In this document: piece after piece, positions 16,414-25,012 of the stretch
Position numbering within the stretch: the first letter of the stretch is position 1
Layout of the letters: each line of letters opens with the position of its first letter
From: Anaerolineales bacterium
GTDB taxonomy: Bacteria > Chloroflexota > Anaerolineae > Anaerolineales > Villigracilaceae
DNA: 64,000 nt
Reading direction: 5' to 3'
NCBI GenBank assembly: GCA_030680795.1
Contig: JAUXUL010000027.1
Span: 62,001-126,000 of the forward strand
Program-made: the position numbers and the translations under genes
Notes under the pieces: generated by a model
The model's input: the letters and a program-made list of their open reading frames with translations, nothing else
Database searches by the model: none
What the model was told of the DNA's origin: nothing

Positions 16414-17109
16414 TCAAGAACACACCGGAATCGTATCCGGGTTGATATTTGAGTTCAAGGATAATCCAAAATATGGCGAGGGATCATACGTGTTTTCAAT
16501 TTCCAGTTCGTTCTTGAAATTTCCAAAACCATCATCCTCCACGACTGAAATATGTAAATGCACACCAGTAGGGTTGTTCGGGTCGCCTGAGTAATTTCCT
16601 TGATAGCCTAGCAATGTGCCAGCCTGCACGTAGACCTCCTCTGTGCCGGCTGGGAAATCAGGCGAAACGAATGAATTTCCCTGCTTATCTGCCATGTGAG
16701 TATAGTACACCCAGATCTGGCGGGCAGGCTCAAGCGGGTCCTGCGGCACGCGGATGATGACAGTGGATATCCAATCTGGCTGGCGGGTGAGGTAGCCGGG
16801 GTAAGCGGCAATGATGGGCGTTACGCCAAGCACACACCCTGAGAAAATGTCCACTCCGGTGTGGCGGTGACCGGGGCGGAAGGAATCGTCCCAGATAAAT
16901 CCGATCAAGCCGTTGGTGGGGAAAATGAATGGAGCCTGCCCGCATTTTGTTCCCGCTGTCATCATCAACTCAGGTCTTGAAGCTGAGTCGCGGAACCAAT
17001 TAAAAACTTGTACGCTGCGGGCGGAGCTTCTCCCAAAGTTAAAATACAGGGTTATTCCTGCGGCAGCAATGGCTACAGGGATCGCGAGGAAAATATATTT
17101 TTTGGACAT
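16414..17109 (-). CDS. M23-family metallopeptidase, membrane-anchored
   Basis: A 231-residue protein with an N-terminal hydrophobic anchor (IFLAIPVAIAAAGITLYF) and a LytM/M23 peptidase domain. The zinc ligands are H and D in RHTGVDIF and the HLH in GVHLHISVV. This family cuts peptidoglycan cross-links or is an inactive regulator of other hydrolases. TATAAT stands 7 bases before the ATG. The downstream SDR pseudogene is on the same strand but separate. Confidence 0.88.
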   Translation of the reverse strand: MSKKYIFLAIPVAIAAAGITLYFNFGRSSARSVQVFNWFRDSASRPELMMTAGTKCGQAPFIFPTNGLIGFIWDDSFRPGHRHTGVDIFSGCVLGVTPIIAAYPGYLTRQPDWISTVIIRVPQDPLEPARQIWVYYTHMADKQGNSFVSPDFPAGTEEVYVQAGTLLGYQGNYSGDPNNPTGVHLHISVVEDDGFGNFKNELEIENTYDPSPYFGLSLNSNINPDTIPVCS

Positions 17110-17116
17110 TCAAAGC

Positions 17117-17122
17117 ATTATA
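17117..17122 (-). promoter_or_regulatory. -10 box for a leaderless M23 peptidase transcript
   Basis: On the minus strand TATAAT, GCTTTGA and ATG are consecutive, a 7-base gap with no ribosome-binding site. Confidence 0.65.
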
Positions 17123-17377
17123 AATGTTTTGCAAATTTAGGAAATTACGTTACCTGCACATGTGAAATCTGCGGATGAGAAAACCGCCTTTCGAAACAGA
17201 ATCAGCTGTCGGCGGGGAATAAGGCGAGGCATTTCGTCTAATATAACATTAACTTCAATCAATCCATTTGAAGATATAATCCCCTTTGTCGTCATGTAGA
17301 CTTCGGAAGCTCTTTGCAGGGCTTTCCAGCCTATAAAATTTTTTGCAGATTTCAGAAGTCTGAATTAAGGAAAATAT

Positions 17378-18490
17378 ATGGTATCTGGTTTTGTAACGTT
17401 AATCATCTTCCTGTTCGCGTTGGGCGGGATGATCTTTGTGCATGAATTGGGACACTTTATTGCCGCGCGTTGGGCAAAGATCGAAGTGGAGGAGTTTGGC
17501 TTCGGCTTGCCTTCGTATAAACTTGCGACACTCTTCACTTGGCAGGGGACGGCCTTTACGATTCATGCCTTGCCGCTGGGCGGATTTATTCGACCCAAAG
17601 GCGAGAACGACCCGAATGTGCCCGGCGGACTCGCATCCGCCAACCCGTGGAAGCGCCTGGTGGTTTTGTTCGCGGGTCCGTTGATGAACCTCATTACGGC
17701 TGTCGTGGTTTTTTCATTCCTGATTGCTTATGAAGGCATGCCGGTTCCCGGCTCGATCAAGATCGATTCAGTTGCTGAGAACTCACCCGCACAACTGGCA
17801 AATATTCAATCCGGCGATATCCTGCTTGCCATCAACGGCGAAAGCGTCAGCGAAGTACAGCCAGCTATTGCGATCATCCAGGATAACCTCGACCAACCTG
17901 TTGAGTTATTGATCGAGCGCAACGGCAGGCAGATCACCATCACTGCCACGCCGCTCTCCATCAGAACGAAAAGCGAAGGCGCGCTCGGCGTTGGGCTTGG
18001 ATACCCAACCCGCCCCGCAACATTTGTTGAAAGCATGACAGGTGGATTTGTGATCACGGGCATACAAGCCGCCACCATTGCGTATCTTCCAATTGCACTC
18101 ATTCGCGGCGCAATCGCTCCCGAAGATGCCCGTTTCATCGGTTTCAAAGGCATCTTCGATATATTCGATGTGGCAGTCGAGGAAGATGTATCCAGCCGCC
18201 AGGAGGTTACATCTGCTCCACCTGGTTCAGGCGCACCCAGACCTACAAACTGGACACTTAACCTGATCGGCGTGCTGAGCATCTCGCTCGGCGTGCTCAA
18301 CCTCTTCCCCATCCCCGCGCTGGACGGCGGACGCATCCTTTTCACCCTGCCTGAAATCCTCTTCCGCAAACGCATCCCCGCCGAATGGGAGAACATGGTC
18401 AACGGCATTGCCATGCTCCTGCTTATCAGCCTGATGTTTTTTGTCAACGTGATGGATTTCATTAACCCGGCCTCATTCCCGACCCCATAA
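17378..18490 (+). CDS. rseP: RseP-type site-2 protease (M50)
   Basis: A 370-residue intramembrane zinc protease. HELGH (22-26) in the first membrane helix and NLFPIPALDGGRI near the C-terminus supply the zinc ligands, with one PDZ domain between them (about 125-200; SVAENSPAQLANIQSGDILLAINGE). The family trims membrane-bound anti-sigma factors and signal peptides. An insertion of about 30 residues precedes the second metal motif. AAGGAAAATAT lies before the ATG. The HEAT-repeat gene begins 3 bases after its stop, so the two form an operon. Confidence 0.93.
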   Translation: MVSGFVTLIIFLFALGGMIFVHELGHFIAARWAKIEVEEFGFGLPSYKLATLFTWQGTAFTIHALPLGGFIRPKGENDPNVPGGLASANPWKRLVVLFAGPLMNLITAVVVFSFLIAYEGMPVPGSIKIDSVAENSPAQLANIQSGDILLAINGESVSEVQPAIAIIQDNLDQPVELLIERNGRQITITATPLSIRTKSEGALGVGLGYPTRPATFVESMTGGFVITGIQAATIAYLPIALIRGAIAPEDARFIGFKGIFDIFDVAVEEDVSSRQEVTSAPPGSGAPRPTNWTLNLIGVLSISLGVLNLFPIPALDGGRILFTLPEILFRKRIPAEWENMVNGIAMLLLISLMFFVNVMDFINPASFPTP

Positions 18491-18492
18491 AC

Positions 18493-19482
18493 ATGTCTGA
18501 AACAATTACCTTCCAATCCGTTCTCGATCATCTGTTGGATTCAAAAAAGGACATCCCACACAGCCACCTCCAGCATTATTCCGACCTGGATCCAAAATCC
18601 CTGCGACTTTTTTTGGATGTATGGCCGAGCGTCAAACCTAACCGAAAACTGCTCCTGCTCGAAGAGCTTTTATCGTATCTCAACTCAGAGGTGCTCGTTT
18701 CCTACGAAGGGATCGGCATAGCGCTTTTGAAGGATGCGGATGGAGAAGTCCGCGCACGCGCCATTGGATTGCTGGCCGAATCAAACAACCCCGAACTTGT
18801 TGACATATTAATAGGCATTTTCCTCAATGACGCAGACCTCGCTCCGCGCATGGAATCCGCGAACCTGCTTGGGGAATTTGTCCTGCTTGGCGAATTGGAA
18901 GAACTGGACGAAGAACTGCAACGCAAAGTGGAAGATGCCTTGGTCTCCGTCATCCGGGGCGAAGACAATCCATCTTTGCGCAAACGCGCGCTTGAATCTC
19001 TCGGCTATTCCTCGCGGGATGAAATGGTTAACATCCTCGAATCCGCATTTCAACGCGCAGACCCAGCTTGGGTAGCCAGCGCTTTGCGCGCTATGGGACG
19101 CTCCCACGATAACCGCTGGAATGATGATGTAGTCAGCAAACTACTGGATGAAGACCCACGCATTCGCTTTGCCGCCGTCGAAGCCACAGGCGAACTCGGA
19201 ATTGAAGAAGCAGTCCCGATCATGGTTCAAATGCTTGAAGACGAAGAAGAGGATGATGATGTCATATCTGCGGCGATCTGGTCGCTTTCGCAGATTGGGG
19301 GTGACGATGCGCGCATTTATCTGGTCAATTTGATTGAGCAAACCGAAGACGAAGACCTGACTGCCTTTCTTGAGGACGCCCTCGAAAATCTTGACTTCAA
19401 CGAAGAATTGGACAAGTTCGATCTTTTGTCACTGGATGAAGATAATTTGATTGACGAATTGGATAACGAGGAAGATGAATAA
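18493..19482 (+). CDS. Acidic HEAT-repeat protein
   Basis: This 329-residue protein has repeated helix pairs of about 30 residues, for example DADGEVRARAIGLLAESNNPELVDILIGIF, DNPSLRKRALESLGYSSRDEMVNILESAF and DEDPRIRFAAVEATGELGIEEAVPIMVQML. It is strongly acidic and ends in a run of Asp and Glu. HEAT proteins are scaffolds; the partner is unknown. It is read as one unit with rseP, a 2-base gap apart. Confidence 0.85.
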   Translation: MSETITFQSVLDHLLDSKKDIPHSHLQHYSDLDPKSLRLFLDVWPSVKPNRKLLLLEELLSYLNSEVLVSYEGIGIALLKDADGEVRARAIGLLAESNNPELVDILIGIFLNDADLAPRMESANLLGEFVLLGELEELDEELQRKVEDALVSVIRGEDNPSLRKRALESLGYSSRDEMVNILESAFQRADPAWVASALRAMGRSHDNRWNDDVVSKLLDEDPRIRFAAVEATGELGIEEAVPIMVQMLEDEEEDDDVISAAIWSLSQIGGDDARIYLVNLIEQTEDEDLTAFLEDALENLDFNEELDKFDLLSLDEDNLIDELDNEEDE

Positions 19483-19492
19483 ACAAAAACGC

Positions 19493-19536
19493 TTCCCACA
19501 GGGCGCTCCGCAAAGAGACTCCCCCTGTGGGGCATA
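19493..19536. repeat. Inverted repeat CCCACAGGG...CCCTGTGGGG
   Basis: CTTCCCACAGGGCGCTCCGC is matched by CCCCCTGTGGGG after a short loop. Related pieces occur at 58789 and inside the tRNA-like copy at 54155. Confidence 0.65.
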
Positions 19537-19542
19537 CAACAA

Positions 19543-19566
19543 AAAATCCTCGCCAAGGAGGATTTT
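19543..19566 (-). terminator. Terminator of tRNA-Lys (usable in both directions)
   Basis: AAAATCCTC and GAGGATTTT form a 9-bp stem. On the minus strand the run ends in six Ts just after tRNA-Lys. On the plus strand it would also end the rseP-HEAT transcript. Confidence 0.8.
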
Positions 19567-19571
19567 CTCTG

Positions 19572-19643
19572 TGAGCGCGGAGGGACTCGAACCCTCAACA
19601 AACGGCTTAAAAGGCCGCTGCTCTGCCATTGAGCTACGCGCCC
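19572..19643 (-). tRNA. tRNA-Lys (anticodon TTT)
   Basis: The cloverleaf is complete: acceptor GGGCGCG/CGCGCTC with one G-U pair, D stem GCTC/GAGC, anticodon loop CTTTTAA with TTT, and T arm GAGGG-TTCGAGT-CCCTC. CCA is not encoded. Confidence 0.92.
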
Positions 19644-19825
19644 ATTCGTACAGAGTGCCGCAATATTAACTAAACCAGAATTATGATATTTACTCATAAT
19701 TTCTGTCAATAATTTAGTAACTTATGCAACAAGCGGTAAAGCGGATTGCATTCTATCACGGCAAAATAATGGCGTCAACGTAATAATGACAATCAACACG
19801 GTGTCTATGTGGCTGGAGGCAAAAA

Positions 19826-20149
19826 ATGACAGATGTAAAATATGTAACCGAATCAGACTTTCAAGATGAAGTCATCAGCGCGAAACTGCCCGTCCTTGTG
19901 GACTTCACAGCCGCGTGGTGCCAGCCCTGTAAGATGATCGAACCGATCGTCAAACAACTCGCCGGCGAATGGGAGGGGAGGATCAAGGTTGTAAAGCTCG
20001 ACGCAGATTTGAACCCAAACATCATGATGCAATACGGAGTAATGGGCATCCCGACCCTGATGCTTTTCAAAGGCGGCGAGATCAAGGAACGCATGACGGG
20101 TTTTCAGCCGAAGGAAAAACTGGAAGCCAAAGTCAGCCCGCATGTGTAG
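19826..20149 (+). CDS. trxA: Thioredoxin with a WCQPC active site
   Basis: A 107-residue thioredoxin fold. The active site is W31-C32-Q33-P34-C35, so Gln replaces the usual Gly of WCGPC. The rest is classical: VDFTAAW before it, VVKLDADLNPNIMMQYGVMGIPTLMLFKGGE after it with the cis-Pro of IPT. It probably reduces disulfides in the cytoplasm, including those of Tpx. The Gln could shift its redox potential. GGAGG precedes the ATG. Confidence 0.93.
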   Translation: MTDVKYVTESDFQDEVISAKLPVLVDFTAAWCQPCKMIEPIVKQLAGEWEGRIKVVKLDADLNPNIMMQYGVMGIPTLMLFKGGEIKERMTGFQPKEKLEAKVSPHV

Positions 20150-20151
20150 AG

Positions 20152-20183
20152 GATAGAGCCGGGTTCGCTCGGCTATCTTTTAT
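20152..20183 (+). terminator. Terminator after trxA
   Basis: GAT-AG-AGCCG pairs with CGGCT-ATC through a small bulge, followed by TTTTATT. It starts two bases after the trxA stop codon. Confidence 0.7.
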
Positions 20184-20275
20184 TGACGACTCACCCGCCT
20201 TCATGGTATTATTCGCCCGCTAAAAAATCCAGCCAAAAGCTGGGTTTGTTGTATGTATAACAAGAGGAGAAACTC

Positions 20276-20848
20276 ATAAGCGCTAACGAATTTCGAGTAA
20301 ATGAGGGCATCCGCGTTGCGGAGGTTCGTCTGATCGGTGCAGATGGCGGAAACGTCGGTGTTGTGCCAATTCGCCAGGCTCTGCAAATCGCCCGTGATGC
20401 CGAGATGGATCTGGTTGAAGTCTCACCCGGTGCCACACCCCCAGTTTGCCGTGTAATGGATTTTGGCAAGTTCATTTACGAAAAAGCAAAGAAGGAACGC
20501 GAGGCCAAGAAAACCCAGACCAAGATCGAGCTCAAGGAAATCCGCCTGCGACCGAAGACGAACGTAGCGCATCGCGGTTTCAAAGTGGAGGATGCCCGCC
20601 GCTGGCTCAATCAGGGACATAAAGTGCGCGTGACGGTTAAATTCCGCGGCCGCGAAATGGATTACCCGGAGATCGCACTGGAAGACTTGAAAGAGATCGC
20701 TCAAGACCTTTCTGACATCGCCACGATCGAAGTTGCGCCGCAAATGGAAGGACGCACCATGCTGGTCGTGTTGGTGCCTGCTAAAGGGGTGGTCAAAAAG
20801 AAGGAAAAAGGCGAGCAGGTTGAGGTTAAGTCTGAAGCGGAAGCCTAA
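20276..20848 (+). CDS. infC: Translation initiation factor IF-3 with an ATA start codon
   Basis: A 190-residue IF-3 that keeps the ribosomal subunits apart and checks the start codon. The protein opens with the expected N-terminal domain, FRVNEGIRVAEVRLIGADG, then PVCRVMDFGKFIYE and the C-terminal domain from KEIRLRPKTNVAHRGFKV. No ATG, GTG or TTG exists between an in-frame TAA near 20258 and this conserved region. ATA at 20276 lies 6 bases after AGGAG and is the only sensible start. IF-3 genes in other bacteria use rare AUU-type starts for self-repression, so the same control is likely. It leads the classical infC-rpmI-rplT order. Confidence 0.93.
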   Translation: MSANEFRVNEGIRVAEVRLIGADGGNVGVVPIRQALQIARDAEMDLVEVSPGATPPVCRVMDFGKFIYEKAKKEREAKKTQTKIELKEIRLRPKTNVAHRGFKVEDARRWLNQGHKVRVTVKFRGREMDYPEIALEDLKEIAQDLSDIATIEVAPQMEGRTMLVVLVPAKGVVKKKEKGEQVEVKSEAEA

Positions 20849-20852
20849 AGAA

Positions 20853-20912
20853 GTAGGGGCGACCCGCCCTGAAAGTCAAAGTGTTCTAATGATCTTGAAG
20901 GGTCGCCCCTAC
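20853..20912. repeat. Inverted repeat GTAGGGGCGACC...GGTCGCCCCTAC in the infC-rpmI gap
   Basis: Same arms as the element at 9536, with about 35 bases between them. It starts 4 bases after the infC stop and may also act on the infC transcript by forming a large hairpin. Confidence 0.8.
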
Positions 20913-20987
20913 AGAGTCACTATGTTGATAGTCCGTGGGTGTAATTAAATCCTGCGGTTAATTTTGTCTGAAAGGAGAAAACCAGCA

Positions 20988-21218
20988 ATGCCTCGCAAAG
21001 CAAAGAAGTCTGGTAAATTAAAGCTGAAGACCCATAAAGCGACATCCAAAAGATTTCGTTTAACCGGCTCCGGCATACTTGTGCGAACGAAAGGCGGCAA
21101 AAGCCATTTGCGCCGCCGCACTTCTGACCGCACAAAGGCGTTATTGAGCGAAATGGTTCCCGTCGTTGGACGCAAGTACATTAAACGCATCAAGCGCCTT
21201 GCCCCAAACATGGAATAA
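20988..21218 (+). CDS. rpmI: Ribosomal protein L35
   Basis: A 76-residue, very basic protein beginning MPRKAKKSGKLKLKTHKATSKRFRLTGSG, the L35 signature. AAAGGAG 10 bases upstream fixes ATG 20988 rather than the open frame from 20964. It sits between infC and rplT as in most bacteria. Confidence 0.95.
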   Translation: MPRKAKKSGKLKLKTHKATSKRFRLTGSGILVRTKGGKSHLRRRTSDRTKALLSEMVPVVGRKYIKRIKRLAPNME

Positions 21219-21324
21219 TCAATATTCCGGGTATCGTCAATTTTTGTTTGCGGCTTTCGGGTGTACGCAACTGGCATACGCTGATAGCGTGCCGACGCCC
21301 GCGAGTTTGCAGGAGGTATAAGAA

Positions 21325-21666
21325 ATGCGCGTAAAAGGAGGCCCGCAAGGGCATCTGCGACACAAGAAAATTTTGAAGATCACGAAGGGCCAGCGCGGCT
21401 CGAAGCACTTGTTATTCAAACGCGCGAACGAAGCCATGCTGAAGAGCCTGTGGTACGCCACCCGTGATCGCCGCGTCCGCAAACGCGATCTGCGCAAGTT
21501 ATGGATCGCACGTATCAATGCCGCGGCCCGCATGAATGGCACCACCTACAGCAAATTGGTGGCGGCGCTCAAGAAGGCAAAGATCGAGCTCAACCGCAAG
21601 ATGCTGGCCGATATCGCGGTACGCAATCCGCAGGCATTTGCGGCGGTTGTGGCAAAAACAAAATAA
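21325..21666 (+). CDS. rplT: Ribosomal protein L20
   Basis: A 113-residue basic protein with RRHKKILK-like [30 protein letters not shown] and [20 protein letters not shown], typical of L20, an early-assembly 23S rRNA binder. GGAGGTATAAGA precedes the ATG. In other bacteria L20 represses this operon by binding its leader; the 106-base gap before it could hold such a site, but I see no clear structure. Confidence 0.95.
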   Translation: MRVKGGPQGHLRHKKILKITKGQRGSKHLLFKRANEAMLKSLWYATRDRRVRKRDLRKLWIARINAAARMNGTTYSKLVAALKKAKIELNRKMLADIAVRNPQAFAAVVAKTK

Positions 21667-21669
21667 CCT

Positions 21670-21705
21670 GTAGGGGCGGATCGCGATCCGCCCCTACTAT
21701 TTTTA
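21670..21705 (+). terminator. Palindromic terminator after rplT
   Basis: A perfect 28-base palindrome, GTAGGGGCGGATCG followed by its complement, starts 3 bases after the rplT stop and is followed by TATTTTT. It shares its outer arm with the GTAGGGGCGACC repeat family and seems to double as the operon terminator. Confidence 0.75.
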
Positions 21706-21712
21706 ATGGGGG

Positions 21713-21718
21713 TAAAAT
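21713..21718 (+). promoter_or_regulatory. -10 box for a leaderless macro-domain transcript
   Basis: TAAAAT, TAAACC and ATG are consecutive, a 6-base gap without a ribosome-binding site. Confidence 0.6.
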
Positions 21719-21724
21719 TAAACC

Positions 21725-22291
21725 ATGAATACCATTTTGGTTGAACGCACTCTTTCAACAGGTCAATCCCTGCAAATTGTTCAAGGCGACATAACAACGG
21801 AAGATGTGGATGCCATCGTCAACGCGGCCAATGAACATCTGCAGCATGGCGGCGGTGTGGCTTGGGCTATCGTGCGTCGCGGCGGGGATGTGATCCAGGA
21901 AGAAAGCGACAAGTGGATTCAGCAACATGGACTCGTCTCTCACGCGCTTCCTGCGTGGACCTCGGGCGGAGCACTGCCTGCGAAATATATTATCCACGCT
22001 GTGGGTCCCGTCTGGGGGGATGACGACGAGGATATAAAATTATCGGTTGCCATAACAGGCTCATTACGCTTGGCAGATGAATTGAAATGCGAGTCAATTT
22101 CCATGCCAGCCATTTCAACTGGAATCTTCGGGTTCCCCAAAGATCGCGCGGCGGAAATTATTTTTTCTGCAATTGGAAATTATTTCACCGAAGCCAAAGA
22201 CTCAAACATTCAAACTGTTCGTTTGGTTTTACTTGACCAGGCAACAATTGATGTATTTCTTGAAAAATGGAGAAGGGTTAATGGCAACTGA
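21725..22291 (+). CDS. Macro-domain (ADP-ribose-binding) protein
   Basis: A 188-residue single macro domain. GDITTEDVDAIVNAANEHLQHGGGVAWAI is the ADP-ribose-binding segment with the catalytic-type Asn and the Gly loop, and ISMPAISTGIFGFPKDRAA is the second loop. Relatives remove ADP-ribose from proteins or hydrolyse O-acetyl-ADP-ribose. It follows rplT but has its own -10 box. Confidence 0.9.
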   Translation: MNTILVERTLSTGQSLQIVQGDITTEDVDAIVNAANEHLQHGGGVAWAIVRRGGDVIQEESDKWIQQHGLVSHALPAWTSGGALPAKYIIHAVGPVWGDDDEDIKLSVAITGSLRLADELKCESISMPAISTGIFGFPKDRAAEIIFSAIGNYFTEAKDSNIQTVRLVLLDQATIDVFLEKWRRVNGN

Positions 22292-22339
22292 TTCACCATC
22301 ATTCATTACTCATTCTTCATTAACCATCTCCCATCGCTC

Positions 22340-23149
22340 ATGATCACATCCAATCAAAACTCAAAGATAAGAATTATCCGTGCATTGCAAGGCCGTGCAA
22401 AGGAACGCCGCGAAGCAGGCGCATTTCTCGCGGAAGGTGTGCGGCTGGTGGAAGAAGCGGTAATTAGTAATTGGGAATTTCAATTTGCTTTGTATGATGA
22501 GACACTGAATGGAAGGGGAAGGTCGCAAGTCGAAAGTCTAAGGTCTCGTGGGGTGGATGTGGAGGAAGTTTCGAAAAACGTAATGAAATCTTTGAGCGAA
22601 ACCGAATCTCCACAAGGTATTCTCGCTGTCCTCAGCGATGCCCAATTACCAATCCCTAATTACTGTGATTTCATCATCATCCCCGATCAGATCCGTGACC
22701 CAGGCAATCTTGGCACATTGCTGCGGACTGCGGCCGCGACAGGCGCGCAAGCTGTCTTGATCCCGCCTGAAACCACAGATGCCTTTGCGCCAAAAGTCAT
22801 CCGCTCTGGCATGGGCGCACATTTTAAGTTGCCGATCCACTCGATGACATGGGATGAGATCAATCAAGTTGTCAAGTTGGCAGGCGTTGCCCTGAGTGGC
22901 GAAGCCGTATCGAAGGGTTTACAGGTTTTTCTGGCAGACATGGACGGTCAATCCTGCTGGGAAACCGATTTATGTCAGCCTGTTGCCTTGATCATCGGAA
23001 GTGAATCGGAAGGCGCAAGCGAGTCCGCGCGAGGGTTGGCACATCAGAAGATCAGTATTCCCATGTCTGGCATGATAGAGTCACTGAATGCGGGGGTGGC
23101 TGGGTCAGTGTTGATGTTTGAAGTAGTAAGACAAAGGCGTAATGCGTGA
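22340..23149 (+). CDS. SpoU/TrmH-family RNA 2'-O-methyltransferase
   Basis: A 269-residue enzyme of the TrmH/RlmB type with a short RNA-binding N-terminus. The SPOUT motifs are DQIRDPGNLGTLLRTAAATGA, ALIIGSESEGAS and ISIPMSGMIESLNAGVAGSVLMFE. It would methylate a ribose in rRNA or tRNA using AdoMet in a trefoil knot. Two short AT-rich, mutually inverted segments, near 22460 (GTAATTAGTAATTGGG) and 22648 (CCAATTACCAATCCCTAAT), lie inside the frame and look like repeat insertions. It follows the macro-domain gene by 48 bases. Confidence 0.9.
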   Translation: MITSNQNSKIRIIRALQGRAKERREAGAFLAEGVRLVEEAVISNWEFQFALYDETLNGRGRSQVESLRSRGVDVEEVSKNVMKSLSETESPQGILAVLSDAQLPIPNYCDFIIIPDQIRDPGNLGTLLRTAAATGAQAVLIPPETTDAFAPKVIRSGMGAHFKLPIHSMTWDEINQVVKLAGVALSGEAVSKGLQVFLADMDGQSCWETDLCQPVALIIGSESEGASESARGLAHQKISIPMSGMIESLNAGVAGSVLMFEVVRQRRNA

Positions 23150-23209
23150 TTCATATTACGTAATTTATTTTTCACGTATCACGCATTACGGATTATATTT
23201 AGAGATACC

Positions 23210-24436
23210 ATGAAGATAAGATCAATCACTTATTTCTGTAATCCAAAATTCCCGTTTGATGAAAAAATCCTGCAAAACGCAGGGAAATTTTTGTCCAAAG
23301 CAAAATCCGCGTATGAAGCCGCAGGCTACGAAGTGCAGACTGTACGGCTGGCGACGATTCCGTTTCCAAAATTGCTTGGTGAAAAGCAAATTGATGAATT
23401 GCCTAAATTTGCGTATTATTTTGCGAAGGCAGTTCAAAATGTGGGTATTGCATACGCGTCATTGGGGGCTGCATTGCCTGAATCACCGCGCAGTTATCAG
23501 ATCATTCCTGAGGCGATTGCCGCAAGCGAAAATATTTTCTTTAGCGGCGCAATGACAACTGGCGGCAAAATCCACCTCGCACAAGTCAAAGCCTGTGCGG
23601 AGGTGATCGTCAAGTGCGCGCCGATTGAACCGAATGGATTCGCCAATTTGCGTTTCGCCGCGCTGGCGAATGTCAAAGCGGGTGCGCCATTTTTTCCTGC
23701 CGCGTATCACGATAGTGACTTGCCTGCATATGCAATTGCAACCGAATCCGCGGATTTGGCGGTAGATGCGTTTGCGGATGTAAAAAGTTTAGAAGATTGT
23801 AGAAAAGCTTTAATTTCCGAAATCACCAAACATGGACGAGCCATTGCCCTTATTGCCGAATCCCTAATCCCGAATCCCCAATCCCTAATTTTCAAGGGCA
23901 TTGATTTCTCCCTCGCCCCGTTCCCCGACGATGCTCATTCACTTGGCAATGCAGTTGAAAAAATGGGCGTGCCAAAAATTGGACTGCATGGTTCGCTCGC
24001 CGCAGCTGCAATTCTGACCGAAGCCGTTGAACGCGCAGACTTTCCTCACAATGGTTTCAACGGTTTCATGCAACCCGTGCTCGAAGATTCCGTGCTTGCG
24101 AAACGAGCGGCGGAGGGAACGCTGACGGTAAAAGACGCATTACTTTATTCTGCTGTCTGCGGTACGGGGCTGGATACAATTCCACTGCCAGGCGATACAA
24201 CCGCGCATCAAATCTCCCCGCTTCTGCTTGACTTGTGTGCCTTATCGCTTCGACTGGACAAACCGCTCACTGCGCGGTTAATGCCTGTTCCCGGTAAACA
24301 GGCAGGAGACTCCACTGAATTTGACTTCGCCTTCTTTGCAAACAGCCGTGTCATGTCTTTAGCCTCTACGCCGCTGAATTATCCGCTGGGAGGTAATGAA
24401 AGTTTTTCACTACAAACAAAACCTTCCAACGTTTGA
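23210..24436 (+). CDS. DUF711 family protein
   Basis: A 408-residue protein of the DUF711/UPF0210 family, recognised by AYEAAGYEVQTVRLATIPFP near the start, FSGAMTTGGKIHLAQ, GIDFSLAPFPDDAHSLGNAVEKMG and SAVCGTGLDTIPLPGDTT. The biochemical role is unknown. An in-frame low-complexity insertion, SLIPNPQSLIF (23863-23895), interrupts the strand before the GIDFSLAP motif and derives from the ATCCCTAATCCC repeat. No operon partner is evident. Confidence 0.85.
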   Translation: MKIRSITYFCNPKFPFDEKILQNAGKFLSKAKSAYEAAGYEVQTVRLATIPFPKLLGEKQIDELPKFAYYFAKAVQNVGIAYASLGAALPESPRSYQIIPEAIAASENIFFSGAMTTGGKIHLAQVKACAEVIVKCAPIEPNGFANLRFAALANVKAGAPFFPAAYHDSDLPAYAIATESADLAVDAFADVKSLEDCRKALISEITKHGRAIALIAESLIPNPQSLIFKGIDFSLAPFPDDAHSLGNAVEKMGVPKIGLHGSLAAAAILTEAVERADFPHNGFNGFMQPVLEDSVLAKRAAEGTLTVKDALLYSAVCGTGLDTIPLPGDTTAHQISPLLLDLCALSLRLDKPLTARLMPVPGKQAGDSTEFDFAFFANSRVMSLASTPLNYPLGGNESFSLQTKPSNV

Positions 24437-24446
24437 ATGTTTCGTT

Positions 24447-25001
24447 TTATTCCCGCCAATATTCTCCACCCCCACCTTCGCGTTTCATCAAACCAAATCC
24501 AACCAGTTCACGCCGCAGGGAGGCAGTGTCTTCGTGATAGCCGTTTAAGATTTCATTGACCTGCTTCTCACTGTAGCGTTTGCCGACTTTGAATGCCTTG
24601 ACCACATGGCGCAAAATGGCTTCCAGTTTCTTTCGCTGGGCAGGGATTGTTTTCAGGCTTCCGTCTTTGCGGAGGTAATCTTTGACCACTTTATTATCAT
24701 AAGCACCTGTGTCCACATCCACAACGGCCGCGGCTAGATTGTCCTGTGAGAATAGATCGCGTGATTTGCTTTGCAACGCTTTTTCGTCAAGTTGATAGAC
24801 ATTGTAGTAACTCTCTGTTTTCGCGCTGACCAATCCGATTTGTGCCAGCCTCGCCAGATGATGCGAAACCGTGGATGGTTTCAGGTTGAGCAGGGTGGCG
24901 AGTTCTTCCACACTGTAAGGCTGCTGTGCCAGCAGACCGACGATCTTAAGCCGGTTCGCATCCGCAAAGGCTTTGAAGAAGGTGATGATTTCATCGCTCA
25001 C
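24447..25001 (-). CDS. ArsR-type HTH regulator with DUF2087 domain
   Basis: A 184-residue protein. Residues 1-75 are an ArsR-like winged helix (FADANRLKIVGLLAQQPYSVEELATLLNLKPSTVSHHLARL), and residues 105-184 are DUF2087 (AQRKKLEAILRHVVKAF and YSEKQVNEILNGYHEDTASLRRELVGFGLMKRE). The combination is a known one-component layout, but the ligand is unknown. The start is GTG at 25001 with GGAAG upstream. A truncated look-alike lies just before it at 25013-25099. Confidence 0.9.
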   Translation of the reverse strand: MSDEIITFFKAFADANRLKIVGLLAQQPYSVEELATLLNLKPSTVSHHLARLAQIGLVSAKTESYYNVYQLDEKALQSKSRDLFSQDNLAAAVVDVDTGAYDNKVVKDYLRKDGSLKTIPAQRKKLEAILRHVVKAFKVGKRYSEKQVNEILNGYHEDTASLRRELVGFGLMKREGGGGEYWRE

Positions 25002-25012
25002 GCCATTCTTCC

